Below, piece after piece: positions 35,507-43,000 of a stretch of 45,306 nt of DNA; the first letter of the stretch is position 1, and every line of letters starts with the position of its first letter. The stretch comes from a virus. Below the pieces are notes generated by a model. The model was not told the origin of the DNA, made no database searches, and saw nothing but the letters and a program-made list of their open reading frames with translations. Location: positions 1 through 45,306 of the IMG/VR virus record IMGVR_UViG_3300035670_000390; one strand, given 5' to 3'. The translations under genes and the position numbers were made by a program.

Positions 35507-35737
35507 ATGAGCGCACAGTTCTACACGAGAGAGTTCGAAATGAGCCACGGACGTTCGCCCAAGGGCCGCGGATCTTGGGGCTTCATCCCGGTGTATATGC
35601 ATCAGGGTGTTGAGATCTCACCTGAGATCAAAGAAAACACCGCAGTGTTTGTAATCGGGAGCATGACGCTGACCGAATCGAAGAAGGCAATCAAAGCCAT
35701 GTATCCGGAAGTTGCAGGCTGGGAGGTCGCGCCGTGA
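35507..35737 (+). CDS. Hypothetical protein (76 aa)
   Basis: ATG 35507 (GTG 35504 also in frame). Beta then helix: GSWGFIPVYMHQGVEISPEI, then LTESKKAIKAMYPEVAGWEV. No family recognised. Confidence 0.6.
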   Translation: MSAQFYTREFEMSHGRSPKGRGSWGFIPVYMHQGVEISPEIKENTAVFVIGSMTLTESKKAIKAMYPEVAGWEVAP

Positions 35738-35988
35738 GCATCCAAGAGGCTGCGTTCATGATGGACGCTGAGTTCCGTTGGTTCCAAGAGTGCGATGCAC
35801 TGTACTTCGAAGAGCGGCGAGAAGGTGTCATCCCAGGAGTAAAGATCGTGGCAGAGCGTAAGGCCGCTGCAAAGGCTCTCCTGGACTGGAAGAAGATCTA
35901 CGAGCAGCGCACCGGGCTGTCATTCGACTGGCCCCGTGAGGCAGTTGTTCACGCGAGGGTCAACTACCTGAGCAAGGTGTTGTCATGA
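35734..35988 (+). CDS. Hypothetical helical protein (84 aa)
   Basis: GTG 35734 (GTGA overlap). Helical: AAFMMDAEFRWFQECDALYF and ERKAAAKALLDWKKIYEQRT. No family recognised. Confidence 0.6.
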   Translation: MSIQEAAFMMDAEFRWFQECDALYFEERREGVIPGVKIVAERKAAAKALLDWKKIYEQRTGLSFDWPREAVVHARVNYLSKVLS

Positions 35989-36143
35989 AGCACGCAGTGG
36001 TTGTCGGAGGTGCAACAACGTCGTACGAGCGGATTCACTGGAGTTGCTTGTGTGGGGCAGGCCGTCAGGCAGCGAACATTTTTGATGCTGGTGCGGAGGC
36101 GCATCGTCATCTTCGTAACATGGAGGAGGGGCTGGAGTCATGA
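35985..36143 (+). CDS. Zinc-site small protein (52 aa)
   Basis: ATG 35985 (ATGA overlap). IHWSCLCGAGRQAANIF with a later HRHLRN: a CxC...H.H site. No family recognised. Confidence 0.55.
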   Translation: MKHAVVVGGATTSYERIHWSCLCGAGRQAANIFDAGAEAHRHLRNMEEGLES

Positions 36144-36250
36144 TCATGACTGTCGTGAAGTGTGTGGAGTGTGAGCGGATCTTCGATCTCACTGATGAGA
36201 CCGATTCCGCTGACTGGGCGTACGGGCATGACTGCGAGGTGGAGTCATGA
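36140..36250 (+). CDS. Zinc-finger micropeptide (36 aa)
   Basis: ATG 36140 (ATGA overlap). KCVECERIFDLTDETD then YGHDCEV: C..C...H..C. Coupled to neighbours on both sides. Confidence 0.55.
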   Translation: MIMTVVKCVECERIFDLTDETDSADWAYGHDCEVES

Positions 36251-36399
36251 GTGAGCCGTGCATTGACTGTGGCAGTCCAGCGGAAGAGGGCAGTTCGTGG
36301 TGCAGGGAGTGTAACGCTCCGATCTATGGTAGTCCGCCTCTCGTGAATCGCGTGACATGGGCAACTCGGACATTTCGGGAATCTTCCGAAAACGCTTGA
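36247..36399 (+). CDS. Zinc-ribbon small protein (50 aa) ending inside a promoter
   Basis: ATG 36247 (ATGA overlap). CIDCGSPAEEGSSWCRECN is a textbook zinc ribbon in the first 25 residues. The remaining residues are read from the regulatory DNA of promoter D (TWATRTFRESSENA comes from the GGACATTTCGGG element), and the stop lies within the -35. The tail is probably not functional protein. Confidence 0.55.
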   Translation: MSEPCIDCGSPAEEGSSWCRECNAPIYGSPPLVNRVTWATRTFRESSENA

Positions 36400-36466
36400 C
36401 ACATGACGGGGGCGTACCCTAACGTGGGTTGTATGAGGGGCCGGGAAACTCCCGGCAGGGAAGGGG
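36368..36466 (+). promoter_or_regulatory. Promoter cassette D with GAGGGG hairpin leader
   Basis: GGACATTTCGGGAATC starts at 36368, 28 bp before the -35, identical to cassette A over at least 20 bases. -35 TTGACA 36396-36401, an 18-bp spacer with GACGGGGGCGT, -10 TAACGT 36420-36425. GAGGGG 36435-36440; stem GCCGGGA 36440-36446 with TCCCGGC 36450-36456. Confidence 0.87.
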
Positions 36467-36474
36467 AAGGTCAA

Positions 36475-36678
36475 ATGACCGCTTTCAAGATCGGAGACAC
36501 CGTGCAAGCCACGGCATCCGCGCAAGGAATGGCCCGCTACCAGCGTTACACCGTGGTAGATGTGGTTGAGCAGTTCACGGCATTCGGCAACTTCGTCACG
36601 TACGTTGTTCATGATGACCTGGACGATTCCAACCTGGCTGTGCGTAACGGTCACATGCTGATGACGAAGGTGGCGTAG
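36475..36678 (+). CDS. Hypothetical protein (67 aa), SH3-like
   Basis: ATG 36475 with GGGGAAGG upstream. FKIGDTVQATASAQGMARYQ, then YTVVDVVEQFTAFG, suggests a small beta barrel (FKIGD.V..T). No family named. Confidence 0.6.
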   Translation: MTAFKIGDTVQATASAQGMARYQRYTVVDVVEQFTAFGNFVTYVVHDDLDDSNLAVRNGHMLMTKVA

Positions 36679-36680
36679 TC

Positions 36681-36884
36681 ATGGATCTCAATGTTCAAGA
36701 CACCAAATGGGTGTACGAGACTTCCGTTGATGGTGAAGAAATCTGCATCAAGGCAGTCAAGATGAGTCACTGCGAGTTCACTGACCGTTGGTACTTCTCC
36801 ATGCAGACCAACATCATCGTTCCAGCCAGCGAGTTGCCTGCCCTGGCATCGCACATCCACAATCTGATCGTTGAGGGGGTGTAG
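36681..36884 (+). CDS. Hypothetical protein (67 aa)
   Basis: ATG 36681 right after the previous stop (TAGTCATGG). Beta-rich with ICIKAVKMSHCEFTDRWYFS and a C-terminal helix. No family recognised. Confidence 0.6.
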   Translation: MDLNVQDTKWVYETSVDGEEICIKAVKMSHCEFTDRWYFSMQTNIIVPASELPALASHIHNLIVEGV

Positions 36885-36886
36885 TC

Positions 36887-37108
36887 ATGGCTCTGAAAGT
36901 TGAAGATCTCAGCGTCGGTGACGTAGTGACTTACTCCGACATGGCTAATCCTGAGCGCACGTTCATGGTCGTGGCAGTTCCGTTGTATGACTTTGGTGCT
37001 CAGTTCAAACTCGTGCAAGTGAGCGGCGAGGACTGGGAGCCCGAAGCGTGGCTGTCTCACAAGTACAGCGATTGCCGTCAAGCCGGGTGGAACCGCGTGG
37101 AAATCTAG
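36887..37108 (+). CDS. Hypothetical protein (73 aa), SH3-like
   Basis: ATG 36887 in the same TAGTCATGG junction. KVEDLSVGDVVTYSDMANPE, then RTFMVVAVPLYDFGAQFKLV, a beta-barrel-like pattern akin to the gene at 36475. No family recognised. Confidence 0.6.
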   Translation: MALKVEDLSVGDVVTYSDMANPERTFMVVAVPLYDFGAQFKLVQVSGEDWEPEAWLSHKYSDCRQAGWNRVEI

Positions 37109-37111
37109 TCT

Positions 37112-37154
37112 CCGTGAGGGCGAGTGATCCCCCCGTCTCTCCTCGCCCTCACGG
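37112..37154 (+). terminator. 13-bp perfect stem hairpin with C-rich loop
   Basis: CCGTGAGGGCGAG 37112-37124 pairs perfectly with 37142-37154. The 17-base loop contains GATCCCCCC, as in the hairpin at 26343-26373. A weak TT follows. Ends the cassette D unit. Confidence 0.72.
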
Positions 37155-37187
37155 TTCAAACTCAAGGCGGGGGAAGGAGTCGGGGAA

Positions 37188-37532
37188 GTGTTCAAAGCAA
37201 AATTCTCAGATGAGCAAGGCAACATGTACGGCAAACTCGCCGTGTACTACTACGTCGGGCTGGAAGGTTTGACCAAAGCCGCCGTGATGTGGGTAGGGAA
37301 CGAGGCGTTACGTACGCATGAGGGCTACGAGGAGATCGTTCCTCGTATAACCCGCAAGAATGTAGAAGAGTCGCTCCGGTCAAATTTGACTGCGTACGGC
37401 AGGATGTTCCTGGAGGTGTCTCCTAACGATTTCAATGTCGGCCTGTATCACCCGGATGACGTAGATGAACTCATTGATGAACTCAGGGCAGTCGTTGAAG
37501 AGTTGTTCCCGGACTTCCGGTGGGGACAGTGA
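37188..37532 (+). CDS. Hypothetical protein (114 aa)
   Basis: GTG 37188 with AAGGAG upstream. KAKFSDEQGNMYGKLAVYYY, then a helical part and DDVDELIDELRAVVEELF. No family recognised. Confidence 0.6.
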   Translation: MFKAKFSDEQGNMYGKLAVYYYVGLEGLTKAAVMWVGNEALRTHEGYEEIVPRITRKNVEESLRSNLTAYGRMFLEVSPNDFNVGLYHPDDVDELIDELRAVVEELFPDFRWGQ

Positions 37533-37849
37533 TGGACGTAGGGGCGAGTGACTTCGATCTCATGTGGGAGATCGCAATGGCGTGGGGGCCAGATTGGGCC
37601 GCTCATGATGGACGTTTCCTGGACATTCATAAGGGCTCCACAGAAATGCCTCCGTACGACCTGCGCATGGCGTATTGGTTCGGTCATCGCTGGGTAGAGG
37701 TGTTGTTGGCTCAAATGTTCCTGGACAACATGAAGATCCGTTACCGCACTGTTTGGGATTCCGGGCTTCACCCGTCCGGGGAGGAGATGGGATTCATCAT
37801 CGTCACGGATTATGTCGCACAGAACATGTTGAGGCTGGAGGAGGCATGA
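37532..37849 (+). CDS. Hypothetical protein (105 aa)
   Basis: ATG 37532 overlaps the previous stop. Trp-rich and helical: SDFDLMWEIAMAWGPDWAAH, then AYWFGHRWVEVLLAQMFLDN. No family recognised. Confidence 0.6.
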   Translation: MDVGASDFDLMWEIAMAWGPDWAAHDGRFLDIHKGSTEMPPYDLRMAYWFGHRWVEVLLAQMFLDNMKIRYRTVWDSGLHPSGEEMGFIIVTDYVAQNMLRLEEA

Positions 37850-38013
37850 GCACAGATACGCCGCATACGGTTCTCAGGGCACAGGAGAGAGTGCGGGAAG
37901 TGTTGGTGATACTCCTGGAGGGCGTCAGTGATCTGACGCTTCTGGAGCCTTCTATCGCTCGCGCATCGAAGATCCTGGAAACTCAACAACGTTTGTTGCA
38001 AGGTGTAGAATGA
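37846..38013 (+). CDS. Small helical protein (55 aa)
   Basis: ATG 37846 (ATGA overlap) with GGAGGAGG upstream. All helical: ERVREVLVILLEGVSDLTLL. No family recognised. Last gene before the tail operon. Confidence 0.6.
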   Translation: MSTDTPHTVLRAQERVREVLVILLEGVSDLTLLEPSIARASKILETQQRLLQGVE

Positions 38014-38058
38014 ACTCCAGCAACGTGTCCCCGTGACCCCGCATCTATGACGTGAACC

Positions 38059-38098
38059 TAGTGTTCCCTTGGGTGAGGGGTTGCCTCGTGCCCAAGGG
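38059..38098 (+). promoter_or_regulatory. Candidate -10 and GAGGGG hairpin leader of the tail operon
   Basis: TAGTGT at 38059-38064 is a -10 candidate without a convincing -35. CCCTTGGG 38066-38073 pairs with CCCAAGGG 38091-38098, with GAGGGG (38075-38080) in the loop. Same design as at 3.78 and 25.29 kb. Confidence 0.5.
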
Positions 38099-38104
38099 AG
38101 TTCA

Positions 38105-38302
38105 ATGGCAACGTACAAAGCCCTCGTGGGGCTGGACTATGCGGGCAAGCGTATTGAGGCTGGACAGACTGTTGACGATATCCCCGCGAAGAGCGTTGCG
38201 TGGCTCGTTGAGCAAGGTCTGATCTCTCAAGTTTCTGCCCCATCCAAGACTGAAAAGCCTGTCGTCAAGCGTGAGCCTGAGTCTCCTGAGAAGGAGGCGT
38301 AA
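38105..38302 (+). CDS. Small protein ahead of tail tube genes (65 aa)
   Basis: ATG 38105. YKALVGLDYAGKRIEAGQTV, then IPAKSVAWLVEQGLISQ, is a small fold widely found in actinophage structural operons (pattern GL.Y.GKR..AG..V..IP..S..WL...G). Charged Lys/Glu tail. Probably structural. Confidence 0.68.
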   Translation: MATYKALVGLDYAGKRIEAGQTVDDIPAKSVAWLVEQGLISQVSAPSKTEKPVVKREPESPEKEA

Positions 38303-39021
38303 TGCCCACGTTCCGTCACGGTAAGAAAACTGTTGTGCTGTTGAATGGCACTGACATGTCGCCGTTCTTGAATGAGGCGACCACCACTACAAGCATCGAA
38401 ACTGCTGAGACCACTACGTTCGCGGATTCGGATAAGACTTACATTGTTGGGCTCGCTGACGGCACGATCTCCACGAGCGGCCTGTTTGACGCATCAGCGG
38501 GGGCTTCTGACGCTGTTTTGCGGGGCACTTTGGCTCAGGAGGACAACACGTTCACCGTGCTTCCGGAAGGGGCAACTGGAGGCAACCGATCTGTCATCGC
38601 TAACGGGCAGGTGACCTCGTATGAGGTGTCGTCACCTGTCGCTGATGTGGTGGCGATTAGTGCTGAGGTGCAGGCTGATGGTGGCCTGTTGCATGGTGTG
38701 GCCCTGAATGGGCTCCAGACTGTCGCAGCGTCTGGTGTAACGACTGCGATTGATAACGGCGCATCCACGTCGAACGGGGCGTTGTTCAACCTTCACGTCA
38801 CGTCTAATACACATGACGGCAACACCACAATCAAGGTGCAGCATTCGTCAGACAATCTGACATTCGCGGATCTGGTGACCTTCACGGTCGTTTCTGCGAG
38901 TGCCACGACTGGCGAGTCAATCACCTCCACGGGTACTGTGAATCAGTATCTGCGGTCGCAACACACGTTGGCGGGAGCATCCGGCAGCGTGACCTACCAC
39001 GTATCGGCAGCAAGGAGATAA
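38302..39021 (+). CDS. Major tail protein 1 (with extra C-terminal domain)
   Basis: 239 residues. Residues 1-140: FRHGKKTVVLLNGTDMSPFL, SIETAETTTFADSDKTYIVG, GTISTSGLFDASAGA, tail-tube type. Residues about 145-239 form an added beta-sandwich-like domain (GNTTIKVQHSSDNLTFADLV), probably displayed on the tail surface. Paralogue of the next gene. Highly expressed tube subunit candidate. Confidence 0.82.
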   Translation: MPTFRHGKKTVVLLNGTDMSPFLNEATTTTSIETAETTTFADSDKTYIVGLADGTISTSGLFDASAGASDAVLRGTLAQEDNTFTVLPEGATGGNRSVIANGQVTSYEVSSPVADVVAISAEVQADGGLLHGVALNGLQTVAASGVTTAIDNGASTSNGALFNLHVTSNTHDGNTTIKVQHSSDNLTFADLVTFTVVSASATTGESITSTGTVNQYLRSQHTLAGASGSVTYHVSAARR

Positions 39022-39024
39022 CGA

Positions 39025-39453
39025 ATGCCTACGTTCAAGCATGGCAAGAATGCCTCGTTCGCACTGGACAATGCTTCGGGCACGCTCACCGACATTTCCA
39101 ACACGCTCAATGAGGTAACGCTCCCACGGAGCATTGAAACGGCTGAGACCACCGCTTTCGGTGACGATGACAAGACCTACATCGTTGGCCTTGGCGACGC
39201 GACAATCAGTGTTTCTGGCATGTTCGACGCCACTGTGGATTCACACATCAACGGTGTGATCTCAGCGTTGAAGGCTGGAACCATCGCTTCTGCATCGTTC
39301 GAATATGGCCCCGCTGGGTCTGTGTCGGGCTCCCCGCAGTTGACTGGTGAGGCACTGATCACTTCGTACGAGATCGGTTCGCCCGTTGGCGATGTCGTGA
39401 CCTACTCACTTGAGTTGCAGGTCAGCGGCAGCGTCGCTTCCGGCACGTTCTAG
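39025..39453 (+). CDS. Major tail protein 2 (core-only paralogue)
   Basis: 142 residues. It shares MPTFKHGK, RSIETAETTAFGDDDKTYIV and ISVSGMFDAT with the upstream protein, and stops where the extra domain of that protein begins. Two adjacent tube proteins suggest either one tube of two subunits or a tube plus a decorated variant. Confidence 0.82.
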   Translation: MPTFKHGKNASFALDNASGTLTDISNTLNEVTLPRSIETAETTAFGDDDKTYIVGLGDATISVSGMFDATVDSHINGVISALKAGTIASASFEYGPAGSVSGSPQLTGEALITSYEIGSPVGDVVTYSLELQVSGSVASGTF

Positions 39454-39502
39454 TACGTTCAGGTTCTCCACGTTCCCTCGTGGACAAATCAAAGGAGAGT
39501 AA

Positions 39503-39889
39503 GTGAATCTGAGAGAGAAGATCCTTGCAGCGTCGGATATCCCGTCGCAGACCCTGGAGATCCCTGAGTGGGACGTAACTGTCCTGGTCAAGGGAATGAG
39601 CGCAGGTGACCGTATCACTCTGATGCAGAATGCCTACGATCAGACAACTCAGCAGGTCAACATGGCTGCCGTCTATCCGGACGTTGTGGTGTCTTGTGTC
39701 TTTGACCCGGAGACAGGTTCTCCCGTGTTCACTGATGCGGATAAGACAGCGATTCTGGCTAAGTCGTCGGCTGCTGTTGAGAAGATCGCTGATGTCGGGC
39801 TCAAGTTGTCAGGCATCGGTAAGGATTCTGATGATGCTGCGGGAAAAGATTCCTCGTCCACCCCGAAAGACGTTTCATCTTCGAACTAG
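39503..39889 (+). CDS. Tail assembly chaperone, zero-frame product (G-like)
   Basis: 128 residues from GTG 39503 with AAAGGAGAG upstream. LEIPEWDVTVLVKGMSAGDR, then PDVVVSCVFDPETGSPVFTD, is a standard siphovirus tail chaperone. It sits directly before the tape measure gene. A slippery site is inside its 3' end; the terminal tail DAAGKDSSSTPKDVSSSN is disordered. Confidence 0.88.
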   Translation: MNLREKILAASDIPSQTLEIPEWDVTVLVKGMSAGDRITLMQNAYDQTTQQVNMAAVYPDVVVSCVFDPETGSPVFTDADKTAILAKSSAAVEKIADVGLKLSGIGKDSDDAAGKDSSSTPKDVSSSN

Positions 39890-40050
39890 CGCAGAGACTG
39901 GGACGGACGGTGGCTGAGTTGCTGGAGGGCAGCCCTAGTCACCGTCCGCTCTCATCTTCGGAGTTGACGGAGTGGATTGCGTTAGAGAAGTTGCGGGTGT
40001 GGGAGCAGGAGCAGGCTCGTAGTAAGGCGGAGAAGGGCAAGAGGAGGTAA
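39503..40050 (+). CDS. Tail assembly chaperone, -1 frameshift fusion (GT-like)
   Basis: Read 39503-39847, then slip -1 at GGGAAAA and read 39847-40050: 182 residues. The extension contains FIFELAQRLGRTVAELLEG, then SSELTEWIALEKLRVWEQEQ, the pattern of T-extensions that bind the tape measure. Without the slip this region has no good start codon. Such frameshifting is conserved across long-tailed phages and sets the G:GT ratio. Confidence 0.88.
39841..39847 (+). promoter_or_regulatory. -1 programmed frameshift site GGGAAAA
   Basis: The heptamer is positioned as G GGA AAA in the zero frame, the X XXY YYZ form, so both tRNAs can re-pair after a -1 slip. The overlap in the -1 frame runs to the TAA at 40048-40050. 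Confidence 0.85.
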
Positions 40051-40052
40051 CG

Positions 40053-43000
40053 GTGGCTGTTACTGATGTTGTTGCCAGGTTTACCGCTGATATTGGAGAC
40101 ATGCAGGCGAAGATGCTTGCTGTCCGGGGGATGTTGACTGCTACTGGTGATGAGGCTACGAATCTGAGTCAACGTTTGCAGGTTGTCGGTGACGGCATGG
40201 CAACGTTGGGTAAGAAGATGACCCTCGGCTTGACTGCGCCGTTGGCTGGTATCGGTGTTGCTGCCGTTATGGTGCAGAAAGACTTCGATGTAGCGATGAA
40301 GTCGTTGCAGGTGAACGCGAATGCTTCGGCTGATGACATGGTTCGGTTGTCGGCTTTGGCGAAGCAAATGGGCGCGGATACTGTGTTCTCAGCAGGCGAG
40401 TCTGCTGATGCAATGCTTGAGTTGAGTAAGGGTGGCTTGAGCATTGCTGCTATTGAGGGTGGTGCGCTTGCCGCAACTATGAACTTGGCGGCGACTGAGA
40501 ACATGGCGTTGGCTGATGCTGCTGGTATTGTCGTGAATTCGATGAATCAGTTCGGTGTGGCTGCTGGTGAGAGTGCTCAGATTGCTGACATTCTCGCGGC
40601 TGGTGCTGTGGCTTCTACTGCTGGTGTCTATGACCTGGCAGGTGGCTTGAAGTACGTGGGCACGACTGCGAAGCAATTCGGGTATTCGATCAATGACACT
40701 GTGACTGCTCTCGCGGCTATGAACAATGCTGGCATTGATGCTACTTCTGCTGGTACGTCGTTGAACCGTTTCATGCTCGGTTTGATTGGTACTACGCCTA
40801 AGGCAACTAAGACGATGAAAGAATTGGGCCTGAACTTCCGGGATGCCCGTGGCGAGTTGTTGCCGTTGAATCAAGTTGTGGGGATCTTGCAGCAGGAGTT
40901 GAGTGGCCTGTCGGCTCCTGAACGTGCGCAGGCTTTGAAGAATATCTTCGGTGTTGAAGGTATGAGGGCTGCGAATATCATGCTGGAGTTGGGTGCTCAG
41001 AACTTCGCTGATCTAGGTGAGCAGGTGTCGAAGTCTGGTGTTGCTGCTGAGTTGGCGAATGCCCGTATGTCTGGCATGGCTGGAGCATTGGAGCAGTTGA
41101 AGGGATCTCTGGAGACTGCTGCGCTTGAGATCGGCGAGGTTATGGCCCCGTACGTGATCAAACTGGCAGAAGCGATTAGGTCGTTGGTTGACCGTTTCTT
41201 GGCTTTACCTGGCCCTGCTCAGGCGATTATTGTTGCGATGGGTGCGTTTGCTGCGGCTCTTGGCCCGGTTCTTTGGATCGGTGGCAAGGTCATGGTGCTC
41301 GTTGGGGCGTTGAGTGCGAAGTTCCTTGTAGCGTCTGCTCAGGTACGGACTGCGGCGACAACGATTGGCGCAAGTGTCAAGGCTATGGAAGTGCAGATCA
41401 AGACTGCGATGATCGCTTCCACCACTCAGACTGGGGCTTTGATTGCTGCGTTCCGGGTGATGGGCACAAGTGTTGTGGCCTCGTTGCGTGGGATTGGTGT
41501 GGCGTTGAAGGGCATGGTCGCATCGTTTGGCCCGGTCGGTTTGGCTTTGGTCGGATTGACTGTTGCATATGAGGCGTTCACGAGTAATCAGATGGAGACG
41601 GAGCAGAAAGTCACGTCGTTGACTGATGCAATGAAGGAGCAGAACAACGTCATTGGAGAGTTGACTGCTCAGAATCTTGCGTCTGTTTTCCAAGAGATCT
41701 CCTACGGTTTCCAGAACATGAGAACGTTCACGTCTGATATTGATGCGCTTGGCGTTTCGATGGATCAGGTTGTTTTGGCTGTTCTTGAGGGTGAAGATTC
41801 CATCAATGCTTTGGGTGCAGCGATGGGTGTGACGGCAGGTGAGAATCTTGCTCTGAAAATGGCGGCAGCCAACGTGTTCACGGTGATGAAGGAGCAGAGT
41901 GGGGCTGTTGAGGAGGCTAAGAAGGAATACGAGGCGTACAAGTCAAGTGTTTCTGTCGCTAAGACTGTAACGGAGCAGGCTGGTCTCGCCGTTGATGGGA
42001 TTGCTGATGACTTCACTGGTGCTGCGGATGCTGCTGGTGACCTTGAAAGAGAAGTTGAGAAACTGTCTGATCTGTTCCTGGCGTTTGATGCGGATATTGC
42101 TGCTATCCGGGCGAAGGATCAGTTGCGTGGTTTCTTGAGGGATATTGAGGATGAGTTAGCGAAGAATAATCGTGCGTTGTTGGGTAACGGTGAAGCGGCG
42201 ATGAAGAATCGTGAAGCCGTTCTCAGTGCCCTGGAGTTGGCTAAGGCTGATGCTGTTGCGTGGGGTGAGGCTAACGGGGCGACTCTGGCTCAGGTTGAGG
42301 CACGTTTCCAGAAGAATGCGGAGCGTGTGAAGAGCACGCTTGTGACTGAGGGCTTCAAGAAGCGGGATCTTGAGACGTTTTTCGGTGTTGACTATGTAGA
42401 TGTGGCTGGGGTCACTGTTGGCGGGAAGATGATCACGGCTATTGGCACTCTCGCGGATCGTCTTGGCCCGGTGGCTTTGGCTGAGTTCAAGGGTGTTGGG
42501 CGTGATATAGGTGCTGGTCTAGTGGCTGGTGTTGCTGCGTCTTATACGAGTGTAGAAAATGAGACTCGTTTGTTGATCAATAGGGCAGAGCAGGCGGCTA
42601 GAAATGCTGCACAGTCTAAGTCTCCTTCACAGTTGTTTGCTGCTGTCGGTAAGGATCTTGTTGCAGGTCTCGTTGAGGGTATTGACTCGGAAGAAGAGAA
42701 TGTTCGGGCTGCTGCTAAGACTGTAATGGTTGACTGGTATCAGGATGTGAAGGCAGATCTCAAGTCCAACCTGGATGATGCACGTGAGATGTATCGTGAG
42801 TTTGCTGAGGGTATTCAAGAGGATCTTCTTGCTGGGATAAATCTTGGTGCTGCGTATGAGGCTCAGTTTGATGAAGAAGGGAAGAAAACTGGGATAAGTC
42901 TTGTTGATGCTTTCAATGCGCAGATTGATCAGGCGAACTGGTTTGGAAATGTTCTTCAGGCGTTACGTGCGAAGGGTGTGTCGGATCAGTTCATTCAACA

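Noticed and set aside
34835-35602. 255-codon minus-strand reading frame across 34.8-35.6 kb
   Set aside because: It runs through terminators and promoter G, is Pro/Ser/Arg-rich and overlaps small + strand genes with good starts.
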